The notes beneath the pieces were generated by a model that saw nothing but the letters and a program-made list of their open reading frames with translations, was not told the origin of the DNA and did no database searches. The position numbers and the translations under genes are program-made. A DNA stretch of 7,152 bases from Chitinophagaceae bacterium UBA4412 (GTDB lineage Bacteria > Bacteroidota > Bacteroidia > Chitinophagales > Chitinophagaceae): positions 1 through 7,152 of the forward strand of contig DGQO01000201.1 of assembly GCA_002400445.1 (NCBI GenBank), given 5' to 3'. Positions 6,742 to 7,152 of the stretch are shown piece after piece (position 1 is the stretch's first letter; the number at the start of each line of letters is the position of its first letter).

Positions 6742-6744
6742 TTT
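6710..6744. terminator. Strong hairpin terminator downstream of lon
   Basis: A 14-base-pair stem pairs 6710-6723 with 6728-6741 around the 4-base loop GGAA. On the plus strand it is followed by eight T (6737-6744, partly in the stem), and on the minus strand by five T. It can end lon transcription about 105 bases after the lon stop. Its stronger T tract nevertheless faces plus-strand transcription, for which no upstream gene is evident. Confidence 0.88.
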
Positions 6745-6849
6745 AACCCTTAAAACAACCAACATGAAATCAGTTGAACAAACTAAGTACGTTATAAGTT
6801 ACGCTTTAGTTTACGGGCCTTGTATAAAATAATGTTAAACGGTTTTATT

Positions 6850-7152
6850 TTAAGTTAAAGCCAGTTCCAGCACTTGCAGCATTGTTTTCACGTAATGAAA
6901 TTTAATGCCTTTGATATACGCCGGATTAATTTCGCTCACATCTTTTTCATTCTGCCAGCACATAATGATTTCTTTTATGCCACTACGCTTGGCAGCCAGT
7001 ACCTTTTCTTTGATTCCGCCCACAGGCAGCACTTGCCCACGTAATGTAATCTCCCCGGTCATCGCCAGGTAAGGCTTTATTTTCCTGCCGGTAAATGCGC
7101 TTGCCAGGGCCGTCATCATGGTAACACCTGCACTTGGGCCATCCTTGGGTGT
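6850..7152 (-). CDS. lon: Lon ATP-dependent serine protease, C-terminal part of the protease domain
   Basis: The frame runs from the right window edge to the TAA at 6850-6852, giving the last 100 residues of Lon, the cytoplasmic AAA+ protease that degrades misfolded and regulatory proteins. The first bases encode [12 protein letters not shown], which contains the catalytic Ser, and the catalytic Lys lies 43 residues further on in [14 protein letters not shown], matching the Ser679-Lys722 spacing of the Escherichia coli enzyme. [16 protein letters not shown] between them is the hallmark of the family. The end ([36 protein letters not shown], split here for description around [11 protein letters not shown]) is the usual Bacteroidota form and stops at the normal place. 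The ATG at 7117-7119 is internal Met and not the start. The ATPase and N-terminal domains lie outside the window. A hairpin terminator follows about 105 bases downstream. Confidence 0.97.
   Translation of the reverse strand, partial: TPKDGPSAGVTMMTALASAFTGRKIKPYLAMTGEITLRGQVLPVGGIKEKVLAAKRSGIKEIIMCWQNEKDVSEINPAYIKGIKFHYVKTMLQVLELALT

Larger units (their letters stand above)
6467..6849. other. Long intergenic region between the nuclease and lon genes
   Basis: These 383 bases contain no convincing gene. They hold, from left to right, the leader and a weak promoter candidate of the minus-strand nuclease; an AT-rich stretch (about 6540-6620); a short more GC-rich stretch (about 6630-6690) with only short open frames; the right copy of the 48-base repeat with its terminator; and an A/T-rich tail beyond the lon stop that carries a 22-codon plus-strand ORF (6764-6832). 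No tRNA, CRISPR array or insertion-sequence end was seen. Confidence 0.7.

Noticed and set aside
6618..6746. A 42-codon plus-strand frame starting at GTG
   Set aside because: It reads through the entire terminator hairpin and ends in its T tract, which a real coding region would not be expected to do.

Overview
The window looks like chromosomal DNA from a member of the Bacteroidota, most likely the family Chitinophagaceae. This rests on three things: protein families I recognise from that group (a helical-repeat family with a conserved HYIKGMHNLMNAHFDL-type stretch, the LuxE-like acyl-protein synthetase family, and a Lon C-terminus with CWQNEKDV); start codons without clear Shine-Dalgarno sequences but with A-rich leaders; and perfect matches to the Bacteroidota -7 promoter element TAnnTTTG upstream of two genes. 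The genus assignment is open.

Layout. A plus-strand helical-repeat protein of unknown function enters from the left edge (2-1204, N-terminus missing). It converges, with a 6-base overlap, on a minus-strand LuxE/PaaK-like acyl-protein synthetase (1199-2203). A 94-base divergent spacer follows. Then comes a plus-strand block: a small lipoprotein (2298-2756) coupled by TAATG to a degenerate UbiA-like polytopic membrane protein (2756-3589), then an M42 metallo-aminopeptidase (3642-4751) coupled by TGATG to a small four-helix membrane protein (4751-5236). A bidirectional hairpin terminator ends this block. On the minus strand follow a secreted S1/P1 zinc nuclease with a C-terminal OB-fold-like domain (5366-6466) and, after about 380 bases without a convincing gene, the C-terminal end of Lon protease (6850-7152, running off the right edge).

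How the genes relate. The two 1-base overlaps suggest translational coupling in two pairs, each preceded by a TATTTTTG element. No metabolic pathway clearly links the block. Most of the window is ordinary Bacteroidota genome content.

The most notable structure is a 48-base direct repeat, about 90% identical (43 of 48 aligned positions by hand), that brackets the nuclease gene at 5222-5269 and 6695-6741. Each copy carries a terminator hairpin. The left copy also includes the last four codons and stop of the membrane-protein gene. The bracketed nuclease gene looks more AT-rich than its neighbours. This could mark an inserted or duplicated segment, or simply two copies of a dispersed terminator. 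Other points: a Gly-to-Arg change in the SSGTTG nucleotide-binding loop of the LuxE-like protein, loss of the first Asp-rich motif in the UbiA-like protein, and the nuclease plus OB-fold architecture. I did not find a clear previously undescribed multi-gene system.
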